Below, piece by piece: positions 7,256-14,638 of a DNA stretch of 38,593 nucleotides. Source of the stretch: Acidobacteriota bacterium (GTDB lineage: Bacteria > Acidobacteriota > Vicinamibacteria > Vicinamibacterales > SCN-69-37); assembly GCA_005799825.1 (NCBI GenBank), contig SYFT01000098.1, positions 1 through 38,593 of the forward strand. Direction: 5' to 3'. The stretch's first letter is position 1. Each line of letters begins with the position of its first letter. The notes beneath the pieces were generated by a model. The model was not told the DNA's origin and searched no databases. It saw only the letters and a program-made list of their open reading frames with translations. A program made the translations under genes and the position numbers.

Positions 7256-8194
7256 TCATGCGGGGAAGCGGGCGTACGCCTCACACACCGCCCGCCACGC
7301 CGCCTGCGCACGGGCATCTCGCCGTTCGTGCCGGTCTTCCTGATGGTCGAACGCGTGCATGTCGAACTCGGGGGCGATCGCCATGTGGATGGGGCATCGG
7401 CGGATGCGCCGCGGTTCACCAATCTCCACCTGTACGGTGTCGGGTGGAGGCATGAAGTGGTAGGTGGCCAGGGCCATCGGATAAAAGTGGGTCGGCCTGG
7501 TTGCCCGTTGCGCCATGAGGTGGAACATCTCCACGCTCTGCGCATCAAACGGTGCGACGTCGACGACGCCCGACTTGTTGATGCGATCGCGCCCGCCGCT
7601 GGGCGCTACGTAAATACAGTGGCCGCCATCCGAGAGGAGTTGTGTCATCTGTTCAAGCGCGCGACGGTTGTGCCGCTGTTTGGCCGCTTTTTGTTCAGGC
7701 GGGTGATCAATATGGCGCTTGGAGAAGATGCACAGCAGGTTGCGTCCCATGCTGAACGGCACGGCGAGGGGATCAGTGATGACGCGTTCACCTGCGACGA
7801 AGATCATCTCGCGACCGATGGCCGGAAATTGGTCCTCCAGGAGGATGCTCATGGCCTGCGGGTCGGCTTCGTTCTGGTGGTTCGCCAGGAAGATCACGTT
7901 TTCGCCGGAGGCGAGTTGTGTGGCGATGCGATGCATCACCTCGCGACCGGTAAATGTCGATCGGCCCTTGTCCATCAGCGGCCGCAGGAACTCGACGCCA
8001 AACGAGTAGTAGTCGAACGGTGCAATGACTTGCCGGTGATAGGGCTCGAATGCGTGCGGGGCGCGCACCTGCTCTTCCACCAGCTTCACGAACACGGACA
8101 TCAACCGGTCGGCCGTCTCTGGCGGCCCTCCCGCCTCGGCGGCGATCGTCCGGTAGGTCTCTGAGACTTCCTGGAGGGTGTGTTTGTAGTTCAT
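7256..8194 (-). CDS. Plastid/chlamydial-type soluble glycerol-3-phosphate 1-O-acyltransferase
   Basis: 312 residues from the ATG at 8194; a GTG at 8215 would add seven. The first 95 residues are a helical domain. The acyltransferase core has the HX4D motif NHQNEAD (His106, Asp111) and VAPSGGRDR near 196-204, a signature of the chloroplast ATS1 and chlamydial enzymes rather than bacterial PlsB or PlsY. Known reaction: acyl transfer to sn-1 of glycerol-3-phosphate, the first step of phospholipid synthesis, from acyl-ACP or acyl-CoA. No signal peptide or membrane helix is seen, consistent with a soluble enzyme. It stands alone between tRNA-Cys and the divergent S15 hydrolase. No clear Shine-Dalgarno sequence for either start. 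Confidence 0.85.
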   Translation of the reverse strand: MNYKHTLQEVSETYRTIAAEAGGPPETADRLMSVFVKLVEEQVRAPHAFEPYHRQVIAPFDYYSFGVEFLRPLMDKGRSTFTGREVMHRIATQLASGENVIFLANHQNEADPQAMSILLEDQFPAIGREMIFVAGERVITDPLAVPFSMGRNLLCIFSKRHIDHPPEQKAAKQRHNRRALEQMTQLLSDGGHCIYVAPSGGRDRINKSGVVDVAPFDAQSVEMFHLMAQRATRPTHFYPMALATYHFMPPPDTVQVEIGEPRRIRRCPIHMAIAPEFDMHAFDHQEDRHERRDARAQAAWRAVCEAYARFPA

Positions 8195-8273
8195 TGAGTG
8201 ACCAGAAAGGGGCACTAGAGTCTAACTCTTGACGATGCCCGTCGTCCGGTCGTGATCAATAATCTCGGTCACC

Positions 8274-10247
8274 ATGTCTCACCGAAGCCCTCGACTGTCC
8301 GCTTTCACCCGGCATGCCGCCATGGCCTGCGCGGCCGCGATTCTGACCTCGCTGGTGTCGGCCCAGGCCCCACCGGCCCGGCCCGTCTTTGAGAACGGCC
8401 AAGCCCAGATGGTCCCGGCCTTTGAAGACGCCACGAAGTGGATTCGCCACCGACTGTGGGTGGAGACCGAGTTTGATTCGGACGGCGACCGCAAACGCGA
8501 CCGTGTGCATGTGGATGTCACACGCCAGTTACAGACCGACACGGAAGGGCTGAAGGTGCCCGTGGTGTACGAGTCGTCGCCCTACTTCGCCGGGACGTCT
8601 GGCGACCCGAAGTTCCTGTGGGATGTGAAGCAGGAAGTGGGCGTGGATTCCCCGCCGCGCACCTCGCAGCCGGAGATTGAGTTCAAAGCGGCGCGCACGA
8701 GTGTTTCCAATGCGCAGGTGACGGCGTGGGTGCCGCGCGGCTTCGCCGTGGTGCACTCAGAGGCGCCGGGGACCGGGCTGTCGCAGGGGTGTGCCACGGT
8801 GGGCGGCGCGCCCGAGCGCCTTGCGCCCAAAGCCGTCATCGACTGGCTGAACGGCCGCGCAAAGGGTTTCACGACCCCCGATGGCAGCGAGGAAGTGAAC
8901 GCCACGTGGGCCACCGGAAAAGTCGGCATGACGGGCACGTCGTACAACGGGACTATCCCGCTTGCGGCGGCGGCCACCGGCGTTGCCGGGCTCGAGGCCA
9001 TCATTCCCATCGCGCCCAACACGTCGTATTACCACTACTACCGGTCCCACGGCCTGGTGCGGCACCCCGGGGGCTGGCTCGGTGAGGACATCGACTTCCT
9101 GTACGACTTCGTCAACAGTGGCGACCCGGCGCGCCGCGCCGTCTGCAACAAGATCTACCGCGACGGCGAGTTTGTGGAGGGCCGCGATCGCAAGACCGGC
9201 GACTACAACGCGTTCTGGATTTCGCGAGACTTGCTGCCGCTCATGGGCAACGTGAAGGCTGCTGTTCTCATGGCGCATGCGTTCAACGACTGGAACGTGG
9301 TGCCCGAGCACAGCGTGCGCATCAGCAACGCGCTCAAGGGGAAAGTGCCGCTGCAGCAGTACTTCCACCAGGGTGGTCACGGTGGTGCGCCGCCGATGGA
9401 ATTGATGAACAAGTGGTTCACGCGGTACCTGTACGGGATCGAAAACGGCGTGGAAAAAGATCCCAAGGCGTGGATCGTGCGAGAAACCCCGCCGGCTCCC
9501 GACGCAGCACCGGCTCCGACGCTACCAACCACGGGGTCCCCTGTGACGGCCCCAGGACGCGGGCGGGGACGAGGCGCCACACCGCCGCCAACGCCCTACG
9601 CCGACTATCCGAATCCGGCAGCCGCAGTAGTGACGCTGCGCCCTGGGGCTGGGGGAGGCGCCATCGGCGCCCTCGGGATCGCAGCCGCCTCCGCGAAGCA
9701 GGGGAGCGAGGTGCTCAGCGACAACGTTGAAATGGCCGCGCCGGCACTGGCCCTTGCGGCCGAATCGCGACACCGCCTGCTGTATGCCACGCCGGAGTTG
9801 ACCGACGCAGTACATCTTTCCGGCACCGTGCGCGTGACCCTTCGTATGGCATCGAGCAAGCCGGCCGCCAACCTGTCTGTGTATCTCGTGCAGTTGCCGT
9901 GGACAGAGGGGCCGATTGGAACGGCAAACCTGATCACACGTGGTTGGGCGGATCCGCAGAATCACAAGGCGCTGACACGGGGCGGCGACTTCAACTCCCG
10001 CGAACGCGGCACCCCGCTCAAGCCCGGGGAGTTCGTCACGATGACGTTTGATCTGCAGCCAGATGACCAGATCATTCCGTCCGGTAAACGTATCGGCCTG
10101 ATGATCTTCTCAAGTGACCGCGACTTCACCTTGTGGCCGCAACCCGGCACTGAGCTGACCATCGACCTGGACGGCACAAGTGTGCGCCTGCCGGTGGTGG
10201 GTGGACCTGCCGCGTTTGGTCGCGCCACAGGTATCGTCTCGCGGTAG
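8274..10247 (+). CDS. Exported CocE/NonD (S15, X-Pro dipeptidyl-peptidase-like) hydrolase
   Basis: 657 residues. Signal peptide AMACAAAILTSLVSAQA (cleavage near 32). The alpha/beta-hydrolase domain has the nucleophile elbow GTSYNG with Ser223, Asp339 in HAFNDWN and His369 in QGGHGG, a complete Ser-Asp-His triad in family order. WIRHRLWVETEFDSDGDRKRD near the start and the C-terminal jelly-roll (VHLSGTVRVTLRMASSKPAANLSVYLV) match S15/CocE members. A Pro/Ala/Gly-rich linker (about 405-450) separates the two domains and is longer than usual. Function: cleavage of X-Pro dipeptides or ester bonds outside the cytoplasm; the substrate cannot be decided. The next gene starts 10 bp downstream. Confidence 0.9.
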   Translation: MSHRSPRLSAFTRHAAMACAAAILTSLVSAQAPPARPVFENGQAQMVPAFEDATKWIRHRLWVETEFDSDGDRKRDRVHVDVTRQLQTDTEGLKVPVVYESSPYFAGTSGDPKFLWDVKQEVGVDSPPRTSQPEIEFKAARTSVSNAQVTAWVPRGFAVVHSEAPGTGLSQGCATVGGAPERLAPKAVIDWLNGRAKGFTTPDGSEEVNATWATGKVGMTGTSYNGTIPLAAAATGVAGLEAIIPIAPNTSYYHYYRSHGLVRHPGGWLGEDIDFLYDFVNSGDPARRAVCNKIYRDGEFVEGRDRKTGDYNAFWISRDLLPLMGNVKAAVLMAHAFNDWNVVPEHSVRISNALKGKVPLQQYFHQGGHGGAPPMELMNKWFTRYLYGIENGVEKDPKAWIVRETPPAPDAAPAPTLPTTGSPVTAPGRGRGRGATPPPTPYADYPNPAAAVVTLRPGAGGGAIGALGIAAASAKQGSEVLSDNVEMAAPALALAAESRHRLLYATPELTDAVHLSGTVRVTLRMASSKPAANLSVYLVQLPWTEGPIGTANLITRGWADPQNHKALTRGGDFNSRERGTPLKPGEFVTMTFDLQPDDQIIPSGKRIGLMIFSSDRDFTLWPQPGTELTIDLDGTSVRLPVVGGPAAFGRATGIVSR

Positions 10248-10257
10248 GATTCGCGGT

Positions 10258-11013
10258 ATGCGACATCGCTGGCTGGTGGTGGCCCTGATCGTGGCGGCCA
10301 TGGTTCCGCTCTCTGCGCAGCGGCGCCGCGGCGGCGGCTTTCGAATGGGCGGATTCGTGCCTATACCCGCGGCGGTGCCATACGACGCCAAGTTCTCGAT
10401 CGTGCGCCTCTGGTACGCCAACTACCCAGGATGGTCCTACGACTATCCGGACATGGAGCAGCACCTCAACCTGATCCTGCCTGAGCTCACCGCAATCACT
10501 CCGAGTCCGCACGGCGGGACGGTGCTCAAGATGGACGACCCCGAGCTGATGAAGTTCCCTCTGGCGTATCTGTCAGAGCCTGGCTACTGGTACCCCAGCG
10601 AAACCGAAGTCGCGGGCTTGCGCACCTACATCGATAAGGGCGGTTTCCTGATCGTGGATGATTTCCATTTTCAAGACGAATGGAACGTCTTCGAAGTGGC
10701 GATGATGCGAGTTCTCCCGAAAGCGCGGATTGTGCGCCTCGACATCTCGCATCCGATTTTTAATACGTTCTTCGCCATCAAGACGCTCGACGTGCCCTAT
10801 CCCGGCCGCATGGGCCAGCAGGGCTTGATGGGCGAGTTCTACGGCATCTACGAAAACAACGATCCGACCAAACGGCTGTCGGTGGTCATCAACTACAACA
10901 TGGACATCGGCGACTACATGGAGCACTCCGCCGAAGGTGTCTACGCGGTAGACCCCACAAACGAAGCCTATAAGTTCGGGATCAACTACCTCCTGTACGG
11001 CATGACTCGATAA
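10258..11013 (+). CDS. Secreted DUF4159 domain protein
   Basis: 251 residues from the ATG at 10258, which gives a clean signal peptide (MRHRWLVVALIVAAMVPLSAQ); an in-frame earlier start would lie inside the previous gene. An Arg/Gly-rich stretch (RRRGGGFRMGG) follows cleavage. The body matches DUF4159: FSIVRLWYANYPGW, LYLSEPGYW-type PLAYLSEPGYWYPSE, LRTYIDKGGFLIVDDF and SHPIFNTFF. DUF4159 has a glutamine-amidotransferase-like flavodoxin fold of unknown function. It is 10 bp after the S15 hydrolase and probably co-transcribed with it. It ends at a convergent junction with the S51 gene. Confidence 0.85.
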   Translation: MRHRWLVVALIVAAMVPLSAQRRRGGGFRMGGFVPIPAAVPYDAKFSIVRLWYANYPGWSYDYPDMEQHLNLILPELTAITPSPHGGTVLKMDDPELMKFPLAYLSEPGYWYPSETEVAGLRTYIDKGGFLIVDDFHFQDEWNVFEVAMMRVLPKARIVRLDISHPIFNTFFAIKTLDVPYPGRMGQQGLMGEFYGIYENNDPTKRLSVVINYNMDIGDYMEHSAEGVYAVDPTNEAYKFGINYLLYGMTR

Positions 11014-11015
11014 AA

Positions 11016-11041
11016 GCCGCGGCCTTGAGGCCCAGCCGCGC
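11016..11041. terminator. Candidate bidirectional terminator between convergent genes
   Basis: The 27-bp gap between convergent stops holds overlapping inverted repeats: GGCC-TTGA-GGCC (11021-11032) and CGCGGC/GCCGCG (11018-11023 with 11035-11040). AAAA precedes it on the plus strand. There is no T tract on the other side. Confidence 0.35.
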
Positions 11042-12081
11042 TACGACGGCAAGCGCTCCTGGAACACACCGTCCCTGATTTCGAACGTGAGCGACTGGCC
11101 GCCTGTGCCCGACCACGTCGTGAAGTTGAAGGTCGATCCGCGTTTAACTCTGTACACCCGGATCGGGTGGTAGCTGAGAGGGGCACCCGCGCGGTATTGC
11201 TGCGGTGCCTGGGGGGATTCCATGAAGTACGCGGTGTTTGGGCCCACGACAGTGGCGGTGCCATCGCGCTCAAGCAGGACGGCCGTCTCACGATCGATCG
11301 CCAGCGCACGAGCCGGACGAGCCGCCGCAGTCCCGCTCGGCTTCAGCCAGCCATCCTGGTGCAATCGCGCCATGAAGGCGACGGTGCGTCCCAGACGGCC
11401 TCGTTCAACCACGTGGCTATCGGTGATGAGCCCGTCAAGGTACTTCAAGGACAGGAAGTCCCTGTCGATCGTGATATCGGGCGACAGGGGATCGGCCAAC
11501 GCCTGCGCCGTGGTGATCGAACTGCGCATGGCCGAGTAGGAGAACTCACCGAGGATTGCCAGTCCGGCCGATGTGCCACCGACAGGGACGCCTCGGGCTG
11601 CGGCGTTGTTGACCATCGTCTCTACCGGAGTGTCCTTGAAGAACGTGACGTACTTACTTTGATCACCACCCGCAAAAAAGATCGCCTCAGCGCGCCCCAG
11701 GCGTTCCAGGAGCTTCGGGTCAGACGCCGCCTCGCGCGACTTCACGACAAAACTCTCGATCGAATCCAAACCGCCGATCTTCATCGCGAAGGGATGGTAG
11801 CCGTCGGCGCCCGACGCGCGCAGCACCACGATGTCACCCCCACCCGCATGCGCGAACAACCACTTGAACGCGTCGGGCTGATCCGTCCCTCCACCGGCCA
11901 GTAATACTCCGCCGGTGGTGGCCCGCGTGACATCCGCCTCGCTGCCGGTCAGGTAGTGGTCATACAACTCACCCCGGGTAACCGTCGTCGGCCACACCGG
12001 CTCCTGGGAGGCGGACGTCACGGCAAGCACGCACGCCCCAAGCACCGCACTCACACCAATCACTGGTCGTACGCTCATCAC
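11041..12081 (-). CDS. Exported cyanophycinase-like S51 serine peptidase
   Basis: 346 residues. Signal peptide (IGVSAVLGACVLAVTSA). Family S51 features: GGVLLAGGGTD (57-67), FFAGGDQSKY (135-144), nucleophile Ser171 in GGTSAGLA, and DSHVVERGRLGR (221-232), the counterpart of the cyanophycinase D-x-H-x-x-x-RGR block. Cyanophycinases hydrolyse multi-L-arginyl-poly-L-aspartate; exported relatives use external polymer or other isoaspartyl or acidic peptides. The C-terminal 60 residues are an added beta-rich segment. Its ATG overlaps the stop of the upstream methyltransferase (ATGA, 12078-12081), so translation is probably coupled. Confidence 0.88.
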   Translation of the reverse strand: MMSVRPVIGVSAVLGACVLAVTSASQEPVWPTTVTRGELYDHYLTGSEADVTRATTGGVLLAGGGTDQPDAFKWLFAHAGGGDIVVLRASGADGYHPFAMKIGGLDSIESFVVKSREAASDPKLLERLGRAEAIFFAGGDQSKYVTFFKDTPVETMVNNAAARGVPVGGTSAGLAILGEFSYSAMRSSITTAQALADPLSPDITIDRDFLSLKYLDGLITDSHVVERGRLGRTVAFMARLHQDGWLKPSGTAAARPARALAIDRETAVLLERDGTATVVGPNTAYFMESPQAPQQYRAGAPLSYHPIRVYRVKRGSTFNFTTWSGTGGQSLTFEIRDGVFQERLPS

Positions 12082-12878
12082 CCCTCCGACCTCAGACTAT
12101 CGTTGAACCTAATCGCCATTACTCTTGCGCCGAGTAGCTTGTTCCGAAACCCGGCTGCATCGCTGAATGAGTCCAGTGGCGGGGGAAGGCCAGCCTCGCC
12201 CTTCACATCACAGGCCAGCACCTCATGCGGTGCCAGTCGCTCCACCCACTCGTCCCACCAGGGCGTGACACCACGAGCCAGGGGCTCGAGGATGACAAGG
12301 GTCACGCCACGGCCCACGAGGTGATCGATGGTGTCAAGCAGCTGCGCGCGTTCGGGCTTCGGCAATTCGTTGATGGACCAACCAGCGATGACGCCGGTCC
12401 TGGCGAGCACTGCGTCGCTCTGCTTGAGCAGGGTCCTGGCGGCCGCCACCAGATCGCCTCGAGTGGTCTGTCCACGTAGACCGAGCGTGCGCCAGTTCCA
12501 ACGCGCTTCTTCAAGCGCCCAGGGATGTGTGTCAACCCCCGTGATGGACGGCGGTATCTCGTGCAGCAGTGCCCACGCCGCGCTGCACACGCCGGTACCG
12601 CATCCGAGGTCAACGAGTGATGCCAGATCCGTTCGTATGCCCAGATGCGCCATCGCCTCGCGTGTCGTCAGCAGATGGACAGGCGCGTAGAAGAGCGCGA
12701 AGGCTGCGCGTTTGCCTGCCGAATCCAGAGGTGACCGGTCGGACAACTGGGTGCGCCGTTCCACGTATCGCGCCGAGAGCGCACGAACCGCCCGGGTGAA
12801 TTCCCGACGAGTCAGGTTGGCCATGTGACGCGCTTCGAGCGCCACAAGCCAGGTCTTGAGCCTTGGGTCGGCAATCAT
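12078..12878 (-). CDS. Class I SAM-dependent methyltransferase, possibly Rsm22-like
   Basis: 266 residues. The first 75 residues are helical (RREFTRAVRALSARYVERR). The Rossmann core starts with motif I LVDLGCGTGVCSAAW (about 88-102), followed by ITGVDTHPWALEEARWNW (motif II acidic residue) and a late NELPKPERAQLLDTI region. The placement of a long helical region before motif I and the NELP sequence recall the Rsm22 group of rRNA-associated methyltransferases, but that assignment is tentative. No signal peptide: cytoplasmic. It overlaps by four bases both the lyase relic upstream (12875-12878) and the S51 gene downstream. Confidence 0.75.
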   Translation of the reverse strand: MIADPRLKTWLVALEARHMANLTRREFTRAVRALSARYVERRTQLSDRSPLDSAGKRAAFALFYAPVHLLTTREAMAHLGIRTDLASLVDLGCGTGVCSAAWALLHEIPPSITGVDTHPWALEEARWNWRTLGLRGQTTRGDLVAAARTLLKQSDAVLARTGVIAGWSINELPKPERAQLLDTIDHLVGRGVTLVILEPLARGVTPWWDEWVERLAPHEVLACDVKGEAGLPPPLDSFSDAAGFRNKLLGARVMAIRFNDSLRSEG

Positions 12879-13381
12879 CGCGCTGGGCGCGCCTGGGTAT
12901 AACGCGAGGGAAGAGCGTGGCCCAGCACAGGGGCCAGTGCCAGCGCTGCGTCAGAGACCGCATCGACGTCGATGCCGGTCTCGATGCCGAGGCCATTGAG
13001 CATGTAGACCAGATCTTCTGTCGCGAGGTTGCCTGTGGCTCGCGGAGCGTACGGGCATCCGCCAAGGTCACCGGCCGACGCGTCGAAGGTGGTGAGGCCA
13101 AACTCAAGTGCGGCCAACACGTTGGCGAGCGCCATGCCGCATGTGTCGTGAAAGTGTAGGGCGACAGATTTGGCGGGAATGGCCTCGAGCAACTGCGGCA
13201 ACATCGCCTTGACCTGACCCGGATGCGCCACGCCGACCGTGTCGCTGACCGCCACTTCGAAGACTCCGATGTCCAGCAGCCGCTGCGTCAGAGTCACCAC
13301 ACGATCGACCGGAATGTCTCCCTCAAACGGGCAGCCGAATGCCGTCGAGAGGTAGCCCCTGACCCGGAGGCCGGCGGCCGA
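12875..13381 (-). pseudogene. mvaB: 3' half of a hydroxymethylglutaryl-CoA lyase gene (remnant)
   Basis: The open frame reads AAGLRVRGYLSTAFGCPFEG and then matches HMG-CoA lyase to its end: FEVAVSDTVGVAHPGQV, the metal-ligand HFHDTCG, DLGGCPYAPRATGNLATED with the catalytic Cys, and YMLNGLGIETGID. Only about 168 codons of a usual roughly 300 remain. The N-terminal catalytic strand (the Arg-Asp GPRDGLQ region) is absent, and an in-frame TGA lies at 13384-13382. A GTG at 13300 could still yield a 141-residue fragment, but it cannot be an active lyase. The frame persists with an ATGA overlap to the methyltransferase, so it may survive as a translation-coupling leader. Known role of the intact enzyme: last step of leucine degradation. 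Confidence 0.85.
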
Positions 13382-13440
13382 TCACGATTGGCCGCGTACT
13401 CCGGCGAGGTGGTTTTGATTAGGCTGGTCAGGGGCTCCAT
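13381..13440 (-). pseudogene. First 20 codons of a methylcrotonyl-CoA carboxylase beta-subunit-like gene
   Basis: An ATG at 13440 opens MEPLTSLIKTTSPEYAANRD, which has the pattern of the extreme N-terminus of acyl-CoA (methylcrotonyl-CoA) carboxylase carboxyltransferase subunits (I-x-x-x-S-x-E/D-Y/F-x-x-N). The homology stops at 13381, exactly where HMG-CoA lyase sequence begins in another frame (offset by one). In leucine-catabolism operons these two genes are the head and the tail, so an internal deletion of several genes is the simplest reading. Confidence 0.55.
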
Positions 13441-13448
13441 CGGCGCGA

Positions 13449-13486
13449 CCATTGTACAGGTGGGGCGGGCAGGCGAAGTACAATGG
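13449..13486. promoter_or_regulatory. Symmetric inverted repeat in a divergent promoter gap
   Basis: CCATTGTAC (13449-13457) and GTACAATGG (13478-13486) are perfect 9-bp arms around a 20-bp GC-rich spacer. Each arm holds TTGTAC on one strand and TACAAT on the other, so promoter-like hexamers 21 bp apart appear on both strands. The repeat ends 8 nt before the carboxylase-like ATG and 22 nt before the YtxH-like GTG. A dimeric regulator site is likely; the regulator is unknown. Confidence 0.5.
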
Positions 13487-13508
13487 CCACCATGGGAGTG
13501 GAAATACC

Positions 13509-13715
13509 GTGAGTGACCGTACCTCCATCTTGCTCGGCGCCCTGGCGGGTGCCGTCGTGGGCGGCTGCATGGGCTACCTATTCTTCACCGAAGATGGGCG
13601 CCGGCTGCGTGAAGACCTTGAACCCCGACTCGCGGACCTGGCGACCGAGATTGACCGCGCCCGGTCCATGGTGAAGAACGCGCGCGCGGATGTCTCACCC
13701 TTCGGACGTTCGTAG
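13509..13715 (+). CDS. Small YtxH-like membrane-anchored protein
   Basis: 68 residues from GTG at 13509, which follows GGGAG at suitable spacing; an upstream in-frame ATG would add 19 residues without hydrophobic character. One membrane helix (SILLGALAGAVVGGCMGYLFF, about 6-26) is followed by TEDGRRLREDLEPRLADLATEIDRARSMV, an amphipathic helix of the YtxH type, usually T-x-x-G-x-x-L-R-x-x-L. These proteins are often stress-associated and of unknown mechanism. The end overlaps the YihY gene by 26 bp, so they are co-translated. Confidence 0.7.
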   Translation: MSDRTSILLGALAGAVVGGCMGYLFFTEDGRRLREDLEPRLADLATEIDRARSMVKNARADVSPFGRS

Positions 13716-14622
13716 CGCCGGCGTCAGGGCAGGTCGCCTGCGCCGGCGTCTGGCGCGGAGCCTGTGGCTCGGCGTGCAGGCGGCCGGACGAGGCGTGGTG
13801 GAGTTCTACAAGAGTGACAATCTGACGTCCTCCGCGTCGATCGCGTACTACGCGCTTCTTTCGATCTTCCCATTCTCGTTGCTGGTGTTGTCAGCGCTTG
13901 GTCAACTCGCGATGAGCGAAGGAGGGTCGACGCTGCTGCAGGTGCTGACGCGCGCGATGCCCGCCCGTGTCGAGTTCCTGGCGCAGATCGAGGCGTTGGG
14001 ACCGCGCGCTCTGCAACTGGGCGTCATGGGCACCCTCGTAATGTTGTGGGCCGCCATGGGCGTGTTTGGCGCCATCACCTCCGCGGTCAATTACGCCTGG
14101 GGCGTTGATCAGCCCCGCGGGTTCTGGCACCACAAGCTGTTCACGCTGTTGATGCTGCTGACGGCCGGCGTCCTGATGGTGGTCGCGCTCGTGATCGTGG
14201 GCGCGATGCAGGTGATCGACACCGGATGGTTCGCCACGCTTTCCGCGAGGTGGCCGCTCGTGGGATGGGTGGAAGGCGTGGTGGTGCGTAATGCGCCGAC
14301 GCCACTCTTCATGCTGGTGGTCGGGTTGATCTACTACTACGCACCCAACGCCAAGGTGAAGGTGAGAGATGTGTGGGTCGGTGCGCTGTTGGCCGGCTTG
14401 CTGTGGCGCGGGGCGTTTGCGCTGTTCACATTTTACCTGCGGGACCTGTCGCGCTTTAATGTGGATGGATCGGTGGCCACCGTCATCGCATTTCTGATCT
14501 GGGTGTACGTGTCGGCTGCGATTCTTTTGTACGGCGCCGAGGTGTCGGCCGCGTACGCACGCCTGCGAAAACAGATTCCTCCCACCGAACCAGCCGCGGC
14601 CGAGCGAGATCCGGTCGCCTGA
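13690..14622 (+). CDS. YihY/BrkB-family inner-membrane protein
   Basis: 310 residues with about six membrane helices. The family opening is clear: [35 protein letters not shown] (about 37-71). Later come [46 protein letters not shown] and the terminal [25 protein letters not shown], all standard for the YihY/BrkB group once misnamed ribonuclease BN. Function unresolved; transport has been suggested. It overlaps the YtxH-like gene and ends 16 bp before the YyaL-like gene. Confidence 0.93.
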   Translation: MSHPSDVRSAGVRAGRLRRRLARSLWLGVQAAGRGVVEFYKSDNLTSSASIAYYALLSIFPFSLLVLSALGQLAMSEGGSTLLQVLTRAMPARVEFLAQIEALGPRALQLGVMGTLVMLWAAMGVFGAITSAVNYAWGVDQPRGFWHHKLFTLLMLLTAGVLMVVALVIVGAMQVIDTGWFATLSARWPLVGWVEGVVVRNAPTPLFMLVVGLIYYYAPNAKVKVRDVWVGALLAGLLWRGAFALFTFYLRDLSRFNVDGSVATVIAFLIWVYVSAAILLYGAEVSAAYARLRKQIPPTEPAAAERDPVA

Positions 14623-14638
14623 CGCCGAACGGACACCC

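Noticed and set aside
7169-8164. 331-codon plus-strand frame opposite the acyltransferase
   Set aside because: Antisense shadow; the minus strand holds the catalytic motifs of a known enzyme.
13483-13512. Nine-codon frame ATG-GCC-ACC-ATG... ending on the YtxH-like start (GTGA)
   Set aside because: Could be an upstream coupled frame, but the sequence is too short and has no distinctive codon pattern.
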